Position numbers and translations under genes: made by a program
Notes under the pieces: model-generated
Database searches by the model: none
The model's input: the letters and a program-made list of their open reading frames with translations, nothing else
What the model was told of the DNA's origin: nothing
Assembly (NCBI GenBank): GCA_019638495.1
Contig: JAHBTQ010000001.1
Coordinates: 806,001-870,000 of the forward strand
Length of the DNA: 64,000 bases
Direction of reading: 5' to 3'
DNA from: Taibaiella sp.
Lineage (GTDB): Bacteria; Bacteroidota; Bacteroidia; Chitinophagales; Chitinophagaceae
In this document: in pieces, positions 27,248-38,533 of the stretch
How positions within the stretch are numbered: the first letter of the stretch is position 1
Layout of the letters: each line of letters starts with the position of its first letter

Positions 27248-28213
27248 ATGAAGTTGAAACAACTATTCATTGCAGTGCTGGCAATGTTACCGTTTGCCGG
27301 TTTCGCCCAGAGTAGCCTCACTATCTTCTCTGAAGACGGCTATAAGTTCTACCTCGTCCTTAACGGTCAGAAGCAGAACACGATAGCTATGACGAACGTG
27401 CGAATCGATGGCCTGGCTCAGCCAAACTATGCAGTTAAGATATTATTTGAAGACCCCTCTAAGCCCGAAATATCTAAGAATGTACCTGTGGTAGACCCTG
27501 GTACAAGCGCTTATGCCGATGTTACGTACAAGATTAAGACTACAAAAGACGGCGAGCTGAAAATGCGTTACTTCTCGGCTACGCCGGTAGTGCCAAACTA
27601 TGCACCACCTGCTGATGTATATGTAATGCACTATGGCCAGCCTGCTCCACCGCCCCCTCCGGGAATGGGTGGCACAACGGTCACACAGACAACCGTTACA
27701 CAAACTACTGGCGGCATGCCAGGCGGCGGCGGTGCGTCTATTTCCGTTGGTGGTGGCATGGGTGGTGTCAATATGAACATTAATATCAGTGACCCTAATA
27801 TGGCCTCAACCACCACTACTACCCGCACCACTACCACTACCACCAGCACGAATATGGGCTACGGTGGCAATGACTATGGCGATGCGCCACCACCACCTCC
27901 TCCTGCACGCGGTAACAATTGCCGCTATGCAATGGATGCAAATAGCTTCCGTTCTGCTAAGGAAACCATCAACAAGGCCAGCTTTGACGAAACAAAACTC
28001 TCAACGGCTAAAAGCGTGCTTGCCTCAAATTGTGTTAACACAGACCAGGTCGTTGCGCTCTGCAAATTGTTTTCCTTTGAGGCATCTAAGCTCGACTTTG
28101 CAAAGTATGCTTACGACCGCTGCACAGACCGCAATAACTATTTCAAAGTAGGTAATGTATTCAGCTTCGATGCCAGCCGCACCGAGCTCAACGAATACAT
28201 AAGCGGACAATAA
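27248..28213 (+). CDS. DUF4476 domain-containing exported protein
   Basis: The 321-residue protein starts with a signal peptide (residues 1-20, cleaved after GFAQ). A beta-rich N-terminal region (~25-120) is followed by a Pro/Gly/Thr-rich low-complexity linker (~125-220) and a C-terminal DUF4476 helical domain (~228-321, CRYAMDANSFRSAKETI, VVALCKLFSFEASKLDFAKY and similar). Function is unknown. The ATG at 27248 is chosen because it begins the signal peptide and lies just after a good promoter. Confidence 0.92.
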   Translation: MKLKQLFIAVLAMLPFAGFAQSSLTIFSEDGYKFYLVLNGQKQNTIAMTNVRIDGLAQPNYAVKILFEDPSKPEISKNVPVVDPGTSAYADVTYKIKTTKDGELKMRYFSATPVVPNYAPPADVYVMHYGQPAPPPPPGMGGTTVTQTTVTQTTGGMPGGGGASISVGGGMGGVNMNINISDPNMASTTTTTRTTTTTTSTNMGYGGNDYGDAPPPPPPARGNNCRYAMDANSFRSAKETINKASFDETKLSTAKSVLASNCVNTDQVVALCKLFSFEASKLDFAKYAYDRCTDRNNYFKVGNVFSFDASRTELNEYISGQ

Positions 28214-28234
28214 GATAGTTCAATTTCTCATTAC

Positions 28235-28269
28235 GCTAAGGGCTTCCTCAGGAGGCCCTTAGCTTTTTT
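28235..28269 (+). terminator. Strong rho-independent terminator
   Basis: GCTAAGGGC pairs with GCCCTTAGC across a short loop and is followed by six T residues, 22 bases after the DUF4476 stop. Confidence 0.9.
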
Positions 28270-28459
28270 AGGACAATTGAAATTGCGCCTTGAAGTTTCT
28301 CCGGTATGGCTGTTTGGGATTTGTAATTTGTGTTTTGGAATTTTACGGCAGGTTTTCACCCCCTATATCCCTCCGTTCACCGATACTCCCTACTTCTTAG
28401 CCGAAATCGATTTCTCTGCCTATGTACACAACTATAGTTTTGCATCACAAATAACACAC

Positions 28460-30703
28460 ATGAGGCTAAATCGCTACTCACTACCAATACTACTTAGTTC
28501 TTTACTGCTGTCAGTCGTCACGCATGCTCAATACAAGATCAGCGGCACCGTGCTCGACGATAAGAAGAAGCCCGTTCGCGGTGCCAGTGTTTACCTGGAG
28601 AACACCATCGATGGTGGCACAGCAGACTCTAATGGAATATTCAGGTTCACTACCACGGAAACCGGGCCACAGACCATCGTAGCTTCTGAACTAACACATG
28701 CCACAGGCGGTCAGCCTTTGAACATCACCGGTGACATCAGCGGAATAGTAATAGTGCTGAAGGAGAACGCGCCCAAAGAACTCGATGCTGTCGTTATCAC
28801 AGCAGGGTCTTTCGATGCAAGCAATGACAAGTCGAAGACTGTACTGAAGCCGCTGGATATTGTCACCACCGCCGGCTCAGGCGCTGACGTGGTAAAGGCA
28901 ATGCAGATGCTGCCCGGCACCCAGCAGACGGGTCCCGATAACGGACTGTTCGTTCGTGGTGGCGATGCTAGCGAAGCCGCGGTAATAGTTGATGAAATGG
29001 TGGTGCAAAATGCATTCTTCAGTGGTGCGCCGGGAGTGGCCACGCGCAGCCGCTTTGGCGCATTCCAGTACCAGGGCGTTGCCTTCAGCAGTGGTGGTTA
29101 CAGTGCGCGGTATGGGCAGGCGTTATCAGGTCTGTTAGAGCTTAACACTACTGACCTGCCGGACAAGAGCACGATAAACCTTGGCGCAAACCTTGCCGGC
29201 GCATATGCCTCAGGTGTTAAGAAATGGAAGAATAGTAGCCTGGACATTGGTGGCGGGTATACAAATCTTACACCGTTCTATGGTATTATCAGGAGCAACT
29301 TCGACTTCTACAAAGTGCCGCAGGGAGGCAATGGCAACATCCGCTACATGTGGAAGCCCAACAAGGACGGCATTCTTAAAGTGACACTCAACACGCAGCA
29401 CAACCTTACGGGAGTTACGATCCCCGGTACTGATAGCGCAGGACACGTGAGCTACCTGGTAAATGACCAAAACTATTACAGCAATGTGTCTTACAAGCAG
29501 ATGTTCAAGCACAAGTATATGCTGTACACCGCAGCTTCAGTAAGCCAGAACTACACCGACAACGATTACGCGTTTGGCTCGGGAAAATTCCATACCCACC
29601 AGGATGAATACCGCCGCCAGTTTAGGTTAGAAGGCAAGAAGTATATGAATGCCCGCATGAACCTGTTGGTAGGCACCGAGGTGCAGAATTTTGGTCTCGG
29701 TCGCGATTTGAATTTCACGGATTCGACGAATACGGTCTATCGCTATCGTAATAGCTTTACCGAAACACTTGTCGCAGGCTATACAGAACTGGAGTGGACA
29801 CCGGTAAACCGTATCGCCATAAAGCCAGGTGTGCGATATGAACGCAGTGCGCTGTTGAATACGGATGTTGTAGCGCCTCGTCTGTCAATGGCGCTGAAGA
29901 CAGGCGTACACAGCCAGGCATCCCTTGCAGGAGGTATGTTTTACCAGGAAGCGCCAAATACATACTTACTCGTAGGTCATAAGCCACTCATGTCGCTGGC
30001 TACGCACTACATAGCTAACTGGCAGTGGAGCCAGGACAACCGTACGCTGCGCCTTGAAGGATACTATAAACAGTATGATCGCCTGGTGTGGGAAAGGCCA
30101 ACAGCTTTCAATCCTAATACGTACCGTGTCATAACCTACACCACTACAGTTACCAATGAAGGCAACGGCTACGCACAAGGTGTGGAGGTGTTTTACCGCG
30201 ATAAGAAGACTATAAAGAATGCTGACTACTGGATTTCCTACAGTTACATAGACACCAAACGAAAGTTTGGCAACTACCTTACCTCAGCCACACCTACATA
30301 CATTGCTAATCACAACCTGAATATAGTAGGCAAATATTGGATAGATGCTATAAAGACCAGCGTAAACGCGACCTGGAGCCATGCCAGTGGGCGGCCTTAT
30401 TACAACCCCTATCGAGGCGCGTCAGGAACATACGAAGAAAGAAACAACTTTATGGTTGACAAGACCAAAGAATATAACAGTCTTTCGATCTCAGCAGCGT
30501 ACCTCCGCAGCTTTGGTAAATGGTTCACAGTATTCTATGTAAGCGTAGAAAATGTTACAAATGCCAGGAATGTGTTTGGCTATCGCTACGTCCCGGATAA
30601 AAGCGGGAACATCGTTGCGAGTGAAATCAAACCCGCTCTCTACCGTACCATCTTCTTCGGCGTGAACATGTCACTTACAGAATTCAGCAAAGACGAACTA
30701 TAA
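28460..30703 (+). CDS. TonB-dependent outer-membrane receptor with carboxypeptidase-like N-domain
   Basis: The 747-residue protein has a signal peptide ending at HAQ, a carboxypeptidase-regulatory-like beta sandwich (residues ~22-105, YKISGTVLDDKKKPVRGASV), a plug domain (~115-230, with GLFVRGGDASEAAVIVDEM) and a C-terminal 22-stranded barrel. It imports an unknown ligand with TonB energy. The ATG at 28460 is preferred over upstream in-frame starts because it begins the signal peptide. No SusD gene accompanies it. The next gene, 35 bases on, encodes a periplasmic helical protein. Confidence 0.94.
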   Translation: MRLNRYSLPILLSSLLLSVVTHAQYKISGTVLDDKKKPVRGASVYLENTIDGGTADSNGIFRFTTTETGPQTIVASELTHATGGQPLNITGDISGIVIVLKENAPKELDAVVITAGSFDASNDKSKTVLKPLDIVTTAGSGADVVKAMQMLPGTQQTGPDNGLFVRGGDASEAAVIVDEMVVQNAFFSGAPGVATRSRFGAFQYQGVAFSSGGYSARYGQALSGLLELNTTDLPDKSTINLGANLAGAYASGVKKWKNSSLDIGGGYTNLTPFYGIIRSNFDFYKVPQGGNGNIRYMWKPNKDGILKVTLNTQHNLTGVTIPGTDSAGHVSYLVNDQNYYSNVSYKQMFKHKYMLYTAASVSQNYTDNDYAFGSGKFHTHQDEYRRQFRLEGKKYMNARMNLLVGTEVQNFGLGRDLNFTDSTNTVYRYRNSFTETLVAGYTELEWTPVNRIAIKPGVRYERSALLNTDVVAPRLSMALKTGVHSQASLAGGMFYQEAPNTYLLVGHKPLMSLATHYIANWQWSQDNRTLRLEGYYKQYDRLVWERPTAFNPNTYRVITYTTTVTNEGNGYAQGVEVFYRDKKTIKNADYWISYSYIDTKRKFGNYLTSATPTYIANHNLNIVGKYWIDAIKTSVNATWSHASGRPYYNPYRGASGTYEERNNFMVDKTKEYNSLSISAAYLRSFGKWFTVFYVSVENVTNARNVFGYRYVPDKSGNIVASEIKPALYRTIFFGVNMSLTEFSKDEL

Positions 30704-30738
30704 TATTCAACCTCATCCAAAACATAAAACGAACAGAA

Positions 30739-31389
30739 ATGAAACAAACAATGCTCGCCGCTGCTCTTGCTATCGGCACTTTTACATCACAGGCACAGGA
30801 TTTCAAGGCTGTGCTCGACAAAACATTCACCGCTTTCGACACCGCAAACAGTCAGGATGTGCGCATTGAGCAGTCAAATAAGCTTGGCCTCATTGCCAAA
30901 AAGTGGGACAATGAGTGGGCCACTCACTACTACGTAGCGCTGAGCAAAGTCACACTCAATTATTTTGAACCTGATGCGGCCAAGCGCGACGCCTACCTCG
31001 ATGAGGCAGAGAAAGAAAGAGAAGAAGCTGTGGCGCTGCTGAAGAAGGAGACTGATGATACTTACGTACTTGCTGCCATGATAGCAAACTCCCGAATTGG
31101 CATAGACCCCATGAACCGCTGGCAGAAATATGGCCAGGTCTTTCAGCAAAACCTCGAGAGCGCAAAAGAGCAGAACCCGGACAATCCACGCATGTATTAC
31201 GTAAAGGGTACCAGCACCTACTTCACCCCCAAGCAGTTTGGAGGAGGCAAGAAGGCCGCCCTGCCTTACTTCGAAAAAGCTAATGCCCTATTCCCTAAAG
31301 AAGAGGGTAAGGACATAACCCAGCCACACTGGGGCAAAAGACAAACCGACTATTTCATCAGCGAGTGCAATAAGGAGGATAAGGGATAG
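30739..31389 (+). CDS. Periplasmic TPR-like hypothetical protein linked to the TonB receptor
   Basis: The 216-residue protein has a signal peptide (cleaved after SQAQ). The mature part is helical with tetratricopeptide-like spacing (WATHYYVALSKVTLNYF, NPDNPRMYYVKGTSTYF, ALPYFEKANALF). Similar proteins accompany TonB receptors in Bacteroidota, but the function is unknown. It is probably cotranscribed with the receptor. Confidence 0.85.
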   Translation: MKQTMLAAALAIGTFTSQAQDFKAVLDKTFTAFDTANSQDVRIEQSNKLGLIAKKWDNEWATHYYVALSKVTLNYFEPDAAKRDAYLDEAEKEREEAVALLKKETDDTYVLAAMIANSRIGIDPMNRWQKYGQVFQQNLESAKEQNPDNPRMYYVKGTSTYFTPKQFGGGKKAALPYFEKANALFPKEEGKDITQPHWGKRQTDYFISECNKEDKG

Positions 31390-31652
31390 AAGAGGTCAAA
31401 TAATAAAATAGTAGGGTAGGGGTGCTGCGATGCAGTACCCCAATTTCATAAATTACTCCTTGTAGTCTGGAAACTGTCCACCACACCAGAGCTCTACTTC
31501 AATTTCCTCTAAAAGGACCTTTGTGCCCCGTTTTTACGTGACAAAGCATTTAGTGACCTTTGTGCAAACCTCGTGTCCTTTGTGTTAAGCCTATATTTTC
31601 TACTTTGGGATTTGGAATTTCACCTTTGGAATTTCTCTACTAATATTACACC
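31390..31652. other. Intergenic gap with a hairpin and CCTTTGTG direct repeats
   Basis: A hairpin at 31419-31441 (GGGGTGCTGC with GCAGTACCCC) may end the TonB operon, though its T run is poor. Three CCTTTGTG strings lie at about 31520-31595, and TTTGGGATTTGGAATTTC follows at 31604-31621. No gene is seen. Confidence 0.5.
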
Positions 31653-33044
31653 ATGAATTGGCAGTCGCTATATACCGCGCAGCGTACGGGTAGTAAAAGA
31701 GCTACCGGGTCCGTCTTCGATCCTGTACGAAATGATTTTATCCGCGACTATGACCGCATTATTTTTTCCTCAGCTTTCCGCAGACTGCAGAATAAGACTC
31801 AGGTATTTCCGCTCCCCGGTGCTGTGTTTGTGCACAATCGGCTCACGCACAGTCTGGAGGTCGCGTCCGTAGGTCGTTCGCTTGGCAAGGCCGTAGGCGA
31901 AATGATCGCCGCAAAGCACGGCGGAGACGACAACTTCAAAGAGTTTTATCGCCACGAGCTTGCTTCAGTTATCGCATCTGCTTGCCTCGCACATGATATC
32001 GGCAACCCGCCTTTCGGCCACTCCGGCGAAGACGCTATCCGCACCTTCTTTAATGAGCTCACCGGTGCAGACATGGAGATGGTGCATGGGGAGCTCACGC
32101 CAAACCAATTGCGAGACTTCACATTTTTCGAAGGCAATGCCAATGCCATCCGTATACTCACACACAACTTTGCAGAGCCGCAGCATGGTGGCTACAGGCT
32201 CACTTATACTACCCTTGCCTCCCTGGTCAAGTATCCATGCTCGTCATTGGAAGGCTTTAATAAACATACAGGCTTTATTGCAACAAAGAAGTCCGGTTTT
32301 TTCGACGCTGAGATCCCTACCTATCACGAGATCGCGCACACGCTTGGGGTGCCCCGAAAGGATGGTTATGAAAACGTTTATGCCCGGCATCCGTTTGTTT
32401 ACCTCACTGAGGCAGCTGATGATATCTGTTACCGTGTCATAGATTTGGAAGACGCGCATAGGCTCAAGATCGTATCGCTTGAGAAGTTTATGAGCCTGTT
32501 CATGCCTTTCTTTGAAGGCCAGGCAGAACCATACAATAGCCGGGAATACGTAGAGCAAAAGTTGGCAGCCATTGTCGACCCCAATCAAAAAGTACAATAC
32601 GTTCGCGCCCGATGGATAGGATTGATGACCGACAAACTGGCCGGAGTGTTTATGGACAATGAAGCGGCGCTTCTATCCGGCACGCTGGAAAAGGACTTGC
32701 TGAAATGCCTGCCGCAGCACGAAAGCGAGCTCATCCGCGAGATCAATGAATTCTCTTATTCTGACATCTATAATTACCGTTCCGTCGCAGAGGTAGAGAT
32801 TGCCGGCTACAACGTTATTGGTGGCTTGCTCCGCGATTTTGTCCACGCTACATTACACCCGCAACGCTCCCGTTCTGAGAAGCTGCTTAAGCTCATTTCC
32901 CCCCAGTTTCCAATTATTGGAGATGGGAAACATGTCTATTCAGACATTCAATCGGTAGTGGACTTCATTTCCGGAATGACAGACCTCTATGCTATTGACC
33001 TTTACCGTAAGATCACTGGCATTTCCATCCCGGAAATAAGGTAA
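31653..33044 (+). CDS. dgt: Deoxyguanosinetriphosphate triphosphohydrolase-like protein
   Basis: The 463-residue cytoplasmic enzyme has HD-domain motifs (RLTHSLEVASVGRSLG, ACLAHDIGNPPFGHSGE, then HRHEL-type His and Asp ligands, with EIAHTLG further on). It hydrolyses dNTPs, classically dGTP, to the nucleoside and triphosphate. The length and C-terminal region fit the dGTPase type. A role in dNTP balance or phage restriction is known for the family. Confidence 0.95.
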   Translation: MNWQSLYTAQRTGSKRATGSVFDPVRNDFIRDYDRIIFSSAFRRLQNKTQVFPLPGAVFVHNRLTHSLEVASVGRSLGKAVGEMIAAKHGGDDNFKEFYRHELASVIASACLAHDIGNPPFGHSGEDAIRTFFNELTGADMEMVHGELTPNQLRDFTFFEGNANAIRILTHNFAEPQHGGYRLTYTTLASLVKYPCSSLEGFNKHTGFIATKKSGFFDAEIPTYHEIAHTLGVPRKDGYENVYARHPFVYLTEAADDICYRVIDLEDAHRLKIVSLEKFMSLFMPFFEGQAEPYNSREYVEQKLAAIVDPNQKVQYVRARWIGLMTDKLAGVFMDNEAALLSGTLEKDLLKCLPQHESELIREINEFSYSDIYNYRSVAEVEIAGYNVIGGLLRDFVHATLHPQRSRSEKLLKLISPQFPIIGDGKHVYSDIQSVVDFISGMTDLYAIDLYRKITGISIPEIR

Positions 33045-33088
33045 TACCAGGGGAACACATTGCTTTTCGTGCACCGCCTCCCTTTTAG

Positions 33089-33096
33089 TATCTTTG
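33089..33096 (+). promoter_or_regulatory. TAnnTTTG promoter box of serS
   Basis: TATCTTTG lies 22 bases before the serS ATG, consistent with a short leader. The nearest upstream TTG (33060-33062) is 26 bases away, longer than ideal. Confidence 0.45.
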
Positions 33097-33118
33097 TTGC
33101 CTGATATATTAATATTTT

Positions 33119-34390
33119 ATGTTGCCTATACAGTTATTCCGACAGGATAAGGATTTGTTACTTCAGGGACTGGCAAAAAAGAACTTCAAAGAAACCGACC
33201 TTGTTGATAAAATAATAGACCTTGATGAGCGCCGCCGGCAGATGCAGGTGGAGCACGACAATCTCGCCGCTTCCGTAAATGCTGCCTCAAAGCAGATAGG
33301 CCAGCACATGGCAAAGGGCGAAAAAGAGCAGGCCGAAGCGCTTAAAGCCCAGGTCGCCGCTCATAAAGACAAAATAAAGGAGCTGGTGCAGTCATTGGGC
33401 GAGTTGGAAAACCAGCTGCATGACGACATGGTGCGCCTGCCCAATATGCCGCACAGCAGCGTTCCTAAGGGAAAAACGCCTGAAGAGAACGAAGTGGTGC
33501 GCACAGGTGGCAACATGCCACAACTGGGCGAGCACAAACTTCCGCATTGGGACCTCATGGATAAGTACAAGCTCATGGACCTCTCCCTGGGCAATAAGAT
33601 CACCGGTAGCGGCTTCCCCGTTTTTATGGGAAAAGGAGCGCGATTACAACGTGCATTGATACAGTACTTCCTCAACTTCAACCTTGCCGCAGGATACACC
33701 GAATACTGCCCGCCATTTATGGTAAACGAGGACAGCGCATACGGCACAGGTCAGCTCCCCGATAAAGAAGGGCAGATGTATCACGCCAGTGCCGATGGCT
33801 TCTACCTGATACCTACTTCAGAAGTGCCGCTCACAAACATCTTCCGCGATGAAATTATTCACGAAAGTAACCTGCCGGCAAAGCTTACTGCATACTCACC
33901 TTGCTTCCGTCGCGAGGCGGGCTCCTATGGCAAAGATGTACGTGGCCTTAATCGCGTGCACCAGTTTGACAAAGTTGAGATCGTGCAGCTTGTAGAGCCG
34001 TCTAAAAGCTACGATACGCTGGAGCAAATGGTGGCACACGTTGAAAAGCTGGTGCAGTCGCTGGAGCTACCATACCGCATACTCCGTTTGTGTGGTGGCG
34101 ACATGAGTTTCGCGTCTGCGCTTACATATGACTTTGAGGTTTACAGCGCTGCGCAGGAGCGTTGGCTGGAGGTGAGCTCCGTGTCAAACTTTGAGACTTT
34201 TCAGTCAAATAGGATGAAGATCCGGTATCGCGATGCAAATGGCAAAGCGCAGTTGGTGCACACGCTCAACGGTAGTTCACTGGCATTACCGCGCATTATG
34301 GCCTGCCTGCTTGAGAATAACCAGGCGGCCGAAGGTGTGAAGATACCTGCGGCATTGCAACCTTATTTTGGAGGCGATATTATTAACTAG
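33119..34390 (+). CDS. serS: Serine--tRNA ligase
   Basis: The 423-residue class II synthetase attaches serine to tRNA-Ser. It has the N-terminal coiled-coil arm (residues ~30-105), motif 2 (FRREAGSYGKDVRG), the serine-binding TSEVPLTN and motif 3 (GSSLALPRIMACLLENN). Length and domain order are normal. Confidence 0.98.
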   Translation: MLPIQLFRQDKDLLLQGLAKKNFKETDLVDKIIDLDERRRQMQVEHDNLAASVNAASKQIGQHMAKGEKEQAEALKAQVAAHKDKIKELVQSLGELENQLHDDMVRLPNMPHSSVPKGKTPEENEVVRTGGNMPQLGEHKLPHWDLMDKYKLMDLSLGNKITGSGFPVFMGKGARLQRALIQYFLNFNLAAGYTEYCPPFMVNEDSAYGTGQLPDKEGQMYHASADGFYLIPTSEVPLTNIFRDEIIHESNLPAKLTAYSPCFRREAGSYGKDVRGLNRVHQFDKVEIVQLVEPSKSYDTLEQMVAHVEKLVQSLELPYRILRLCGGDMSFASALTYDFEVYSAAQERWLEVSSVSNFETFQSNRMKIRYRDANGKAQLVHTLNGSSLALPRIMACLLENNQAAEGVKIPAALQPYFGGDIIN

Positions 34391-34429
34391 ATTCCTACTA
34401 TTCTTTTCATTCAAACACTGAATTAAGAA

Positions 34430-34867
34430 ATGATACAGAGAAAACAATCCATTTGGTTACTGCTCGCCGCGCTTTGCGCGGCTGGCGTTTTCCTGTTTCC
34501 CCTTTATAAGGGCGAAATAAAGACCGGAGATGTGATGCAAGGTAAGGCACTTATGGTACCGGAGCGTTTCCCCTTTGTGCTCATTGCTGTGGTAATGTCA
34601 GTTCTGCCCCTGGTCACAATATTTATGTTCGGCGACAGGAAGCGCCAGGTGCGTATGTCCGTAATGGGCATAGTGGCAAACAGTACTTTCATTTCCCTGA
34701 TGCTATTTACCGTTACACGCTGGCAGTCCGAAACGCCTCCATTGCTCGGCGGTAGCTATGGCATCGGCTCTGTTTTGCCGGTTATGTCTATCATACTGCT
34801 GGTCATGGCTATCATAGGGATTCGCCGCGACGAAAAGCTCGTTCGCTCTGTCGACAGGCTTAGATAG
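34430..34867 (+). CDS. DUF4293 family four-helix membrane protein
   Basis: The 145-residue protein begins MIQRKQSIWLLLA, the typical start of this Bacteroidota family, and has four hydrophobic helices with a short basic C-terminus. Its function is unknown. It follows serS after 39 bases and may be cotranscribed. Confidence 0.9.
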   Translation: MIQRKQSIWLLLAALCAAGVFLFPLYKGEIKTGDVMQGKALMVPERFPFVLIAVVMSVLPLVTIFMFGDRKRQVRMSVMGIVANSTFISLMLFTVTRWQSETPPLLGGSYGIGSVLPVMSIILLVMAIIGIRRDEKLVRSVDRLR

Positions 34868-34935
34868 TAGAAGTCACACCCCCTTGTTGATCTGCTATTT
34901 CTTTGACTTGCTGAAACGCGCAAAATATTTATCAC

Positions 34936-37900
34936 ATGGCAAAAGCCAATAGCGAAGCCGCCAGGCTAAATGCCCTTAAGGAGTATCACGTGCTCGACAC
35001 GCTGCCGGAAGCCGACTTTGATCGCATTACGGAGCTTGCTTCTATCATTTGTGGCACCCCTATGTCCGCCATTTCGCTATCAGATGAGAACCGGCAATGG
35101 TTCAAGTCTGTTAAGGGGCTACCAGTAAAAGAAGTTCCGCGCGACATCGCCTTTTGCAGCGACGCTATTGCTGGGAAAGACATCTATGAGATTGAAGACA
35201 CACTTGCAGATAAGAAACATAAGAAAAATCCCTTAGTCACCAATGCCCCCAATATTCGTTTTTATGGAGGCAGTCCGCTGGTTGATGAAAACGGGTACGC
35301 ATTAGGTACGTTGTGCGTACTGGATACGGTTCCCAAAAAGCTCACAGCGTCTCAACGGCGTGCGCTCGAATTGCTTGGTGGCGAGGTGGTTGCATTGATA
35401 CAGGATCGCAGGAACAGGGATGAGCTCAGAAACTTCGAAAAGCTCTTCAACATTTCCGGCGACCTCATTTGTATGGCAGGATTGGACGGCTATTTCAAGA
35501 GAGTGAATCCCGCTTTCCGCCAGGTGCTTGGCTATACCGACGAATATGTACTTAGTCACACGTTCCTCAGCATGTTGCACCCCGACGATCTTGATGAGTC
35601 GATGGAGGAAATGCAGAAATTGTCCTCCGGTCAGAATGTCGTGAACTATGTGAACAGGTTTCGCACGCATGACGGTCGGTACCTGTTCATAGAATGGACA
35701 GCCTCACCGGAACCGGAAACCGGTAACTTCTTTTGCATCGGACGGAATATTACCCGCGAACGCGAAAATGAATTACAGCTCATGTACAGCGAGCGCCATT
35801 TCCGCGAGTTTTTCGAGTACTCACAGGGACTCATGTGCATACACGACCTTGACGGCAAGTTCCTTACCATGAATACCGCAGCCGCAGGAGCCATTGGTTA
35901 TACCAAGGACGAGCTTTATGGCAAAACCCTTTTTGATATTATTCCCAAGGGGTTGCATGGGCAGGTACATGAGTATCTCCATGCTATAGTGAAATACAGC
36001 AGGTTTCAGGGTCTTATGCGCACCCAGCACAAAGACGGCTCCCTGCGTATATGGCTGTTCAATAATGTGCTTTCCGAAAATGTCGATGGCGGCTACCACG
36101 TTATAGGTAACGCCCTGGACATTACCGATAAGTATGACCTGGAGCTGCAGTACAAGAAGGTAAAGGAGATGCTGGACCAGACCAACCGTGTTGCACGCGT
36201 GGGTGGCTGGGAGATAGACCTCGGCAAAAAGACGGCATACTGGTCTTCTACCATGCGCGAGATATATGAGCTACCGGATAGCTTTAGACCTACCTCCGAA
36301 TTCGACCTGTCCTACTTTAGAGAAGGAGCAAACAGGGATAAGGTTGAAAAAGCAATAAAGAAAGCAAAAGAAACCGGAAAGGGCGCAGATCTGGAACTGG
36401 AATTCGTCACTGCAAAGGGCCGTGAGATATGGGTGAAACTGCAGATAAAGGCCGGCTTCGAAAATGGCAGGTGCCAGCGCCTATACGGAACGTTACAAGA
36501 CATAACCGACTACGCACAGCAGCGCCTGGAACTGAAAAAGGCGAAGAAAGTTGCAGACCAGGCTAACCATGCCAAATCCGAATTCATTGCTAATATGAGC
36601 CATGAGATTCGCACACCGCTCAACGGTGTCATTGGCTTTACTGATCTGCTGCTGAAAACAGCGCTCACAGAAACGCAGGCGCAGTATCTCTCTATCGTAA
36701 ATCATTCGGCAAATTCGCTGCTCAATGTTATCAACGATATCCTCGACTTCTCTAAGATTGAAGCCGGCAAGCTGGAACTGGACAACGACAAGGCCGATCT
36801 CTATGAATTGGCCAACCAGGCTACAGACATCATCACTTACCAGGCACAGAAAAAGGGCTTAGAGGTTTTGTTGAACGTATCGTCAGAGTTACCGCGATTT
36901 ATCTGGACCGACTCCGTAAGGATCAAACAGATACTTGTAAACCTGCTTGGAAACGCTGTTAAGTTCACCGAAAAAGGTGAGGTGGAATTGAAGATTCGCA
37001 TGGTGGAGAAGCGGGCAGAAGATAAGGTACTGCTCCGCTTTGAGGTGCGCGATACGGGTATTGGTATCAAAAAAGATAAGCAGGCCAAAATATTCGAGGC
37101 ATTCTCACAGGAGGATGTTTCCACCACGAAGAAGTTTGGTGGCACTGGGCTGGGGCTTACCATCTCCAGCAACCTGTTGAAGCTGATGGGCTCTTCACTG
37201 CAACTGGAGAGCAAATCAGGTGTAGGTACGACATTCTATTTTGATGTTGTGGTCCGCGCTGAGGATGGCGAGCCGCTCGTATGGGAAAACCTGGACCGCA
37301 TTAAGTCGGTACTGATAGTCGATGACAACGATAATAACCGCGCTATCGTCAAAGAAATGCTGGCGCTCAAAGGCATCTCTGCAGACGAAGCACGAAACGG
37401 ATTTGAGGTTTTACAGAAGTTGGCTGCCAACGCGGTTTACGACGCCATCATAATGGACTATCACATGCCCTACATGAGCGGCATTGAAACCATTAGGAAG
37501 ATGAGAGAGACTTTCGGCAATCCCCGCGATTCGCAACAGGTCATTCTCTATCACAGTTCTTCAGATGACGATAGCATTATCACAGCTTGCTCTGAGCTGG
37601 AGATAGAACAGCGCTTGCTGAAGCCGGTGAAGATGCAGGAAATGTACGACGCGCTTTCGCACTTGTACATCAAGCCCCAGCGGCAGCGCCCTGCTACCGG
37701 CACGGTCGGCGAAGCGCCCCAGGGTCGGCCGTTGAAGATCATGGTAGCAGATGACAATAAGGTCAACATCCTGCTTGCCAAGACTGTCATTAAGAAAATT
37801 GCCCCGGACTCGACTATTTGTGCGGTAGAAAATGGAATCGATGCTATCAGCGAATTTGACACCTTCCTGCCAGATATCATCTTCATGGACATCCAGATGC

Positions 37901-38460
37901 CGGCAATGAATGGCTATGAGGCCACAAGGGTTATCCGGAAAAAGAGCTTTGGTATCACCGTCCCTATTATTGCGCTTACGGCCGGCAATGTTAAGGGCGA
38001 AAGGGATCGCTGCATCGAGGCTGGTATGGACGACTATATTTCCAAGCCCTTTGTGGAGGAAACCATGAAGGCGATGCTGGAAAAATGGCGAAATGGAAAC
38101 GCCATGACGCCGAAAGAAGACAAAGAGGTATTTGACATTGACAAGCTCACCAAACAACTGTGTGGCGATGACGCCGACGAAGAAACGATTCAGGAGTTTC
38201 TTTCGCTTGCCGTTGATGAGCTTAAGAGCCTCATGTACCTCGTTCGCAGTGGTGTTTACGTCAACCGTAAGCTCGATTACTGGAACCTCATAGGTCACAA
38301 AGTCTATGGCACCTCGGCATCGCTCGGGCTCAAAAAGTTATCTAAAGTCGCTGCCGCCCTCGAAAAGCTCGCCAAGGAAGCCGGCCTTACTAATATGCTC
38401 AACGACCTGCTTAAGGAAATTGAAGTAGCCGTAAGTGTCATACAGAGATATGTAAAATAA
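34936..38460 (+). CDS. Hybrid sensor histidine kinase with GAF, PAS, REC and Hpt domains
   Basis: The 1174-residue signalling protein has an N-terminal GAF domain (~10-155), three PAS domains (~165-285, 290-410, 425-530), HisKA with the phospho-His in [17 protein letters not shown] (~545-560), HATPase ([24 protein letters not shown]), two receiver domains (~795-915 and ~930-1050, the second with VADDNK and [11 protein letters not shown]) and a C-terminal Hpt domain with GHKVYG. No transmembrane helix is seen, so it is a cytoplasmic phosphorelay. The output partner is not encoded nearby. Confidence 0.96.
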   Translation: MAKANSEAARLNALKEYHVLDTLPEADFDRITELASIICGTPMSAISLSDENRQWFKSVKGLPVKEVPRDIAFCSDAIAGKDIYEIEDTLADKKHKKNPLVTNAPNIRFYGGSPLVDENGYALGTLCVLDTVPKKLTASQRRALELLGGEVVALIQDRRNRDELRNFEKLFNISGDLICMAGLDGYFKRVNPAFRQVLGYTDEYVLSHTFLSMLHPDDLDESMEEMQKLSSGQNVVNYVNRFRTHDGRYLFIEWTASPEPETGNFFCIGRNITRERENELQLMYSERHFREFFEYSQGLMCIHDLDGKFLTMNTAAAGAIGYTKDELYGKTLFDIIPKGLHGQVHEYLHAIVKYSRFQGLMRTQHKDGSLRIWLFNNVLSENVDGGYHVIGNALDITDKYDLELQYKKVKEMLDQTNRVARVGGWEIDLGKKTAYWSSTMREIYELPDSFRPTSEFDLSYFREGANRDKVEKAIKKAKETGKGADLELEFVTAKGREIWVKLQIKAGFENGRCQRLYGTLQDITDYAQQRLELKKAKKVADQANHAKSEFIANMSHEIRTPLNGVIGFTDLLLKTALTETQAQYLSIVNHSANSLLNVINDILDFSKIEAGKLELDNDKADLYELANQATDIITYQAQKKGLEVLLNVSSELPRFIWTDSVRIKQILVNLLGNAVKFTEKGEVELKIRMVEKRAEDKVLLRFEVRDTGIGIKKDKQAKIFEAFSQEDVSTTKKFGGTGLGLTISSNLLKLMGSSLQLESKSGVGTTFYFDVVVRAEDGEPLVWENLDRIKSVLIVDDNDNNRAIVKEMLALKGISADEARNGFEVLQKLAANAVYDAIIMDYHMPYMSGIETIRKMRETFGNPRDSQQVILYHSSSDDDSIITACSELEIEQRLLKPVKMQEMYDALSHLYIKPQRQRPATGTVGEAPQGRPLKIMVADDNKVNILLAKTVIKKIAPDSTICAVENGIDAISEFDTFLPDIIFMDIQMPAMNGYEATRVIRKKSFGITVPIIALTAGNVKGERDRCIEAGMDDYISKPFVEETMKAMLEKWRNGNAMTPKEDKEVFDIDKLTKQLCGDDADEETIQEFLSLAVDELKSLMYLVRSGVYVNRKLDYWNLIGHKVYGTSASLGLKKLSKVAAALEKLAKEAGLTNMLNDLLKEIEVAVSVIQRYVK

Positions 38461-38533
38461 CTGCGGCCCCTCTGCACAATAAAAAGCTATTTTTGCCGTT
38501 ATGGGTCTTTAGGCCCGTTCCCGGGTCAGGTCG

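Noticed and set aside
28277..28459. N-terminal extension of the TonB receptor by 61 codons
   Set aside because: The extension starts just after a strong terminator and would bury the signal peptide that begins at the ATG at 28460.
31653..33044. dGTPase as a phage-defence gene
   Set aside because: It lies among housekeeping genes (serS, DUF4293), so nucleotide metabolism is the simpler reading.
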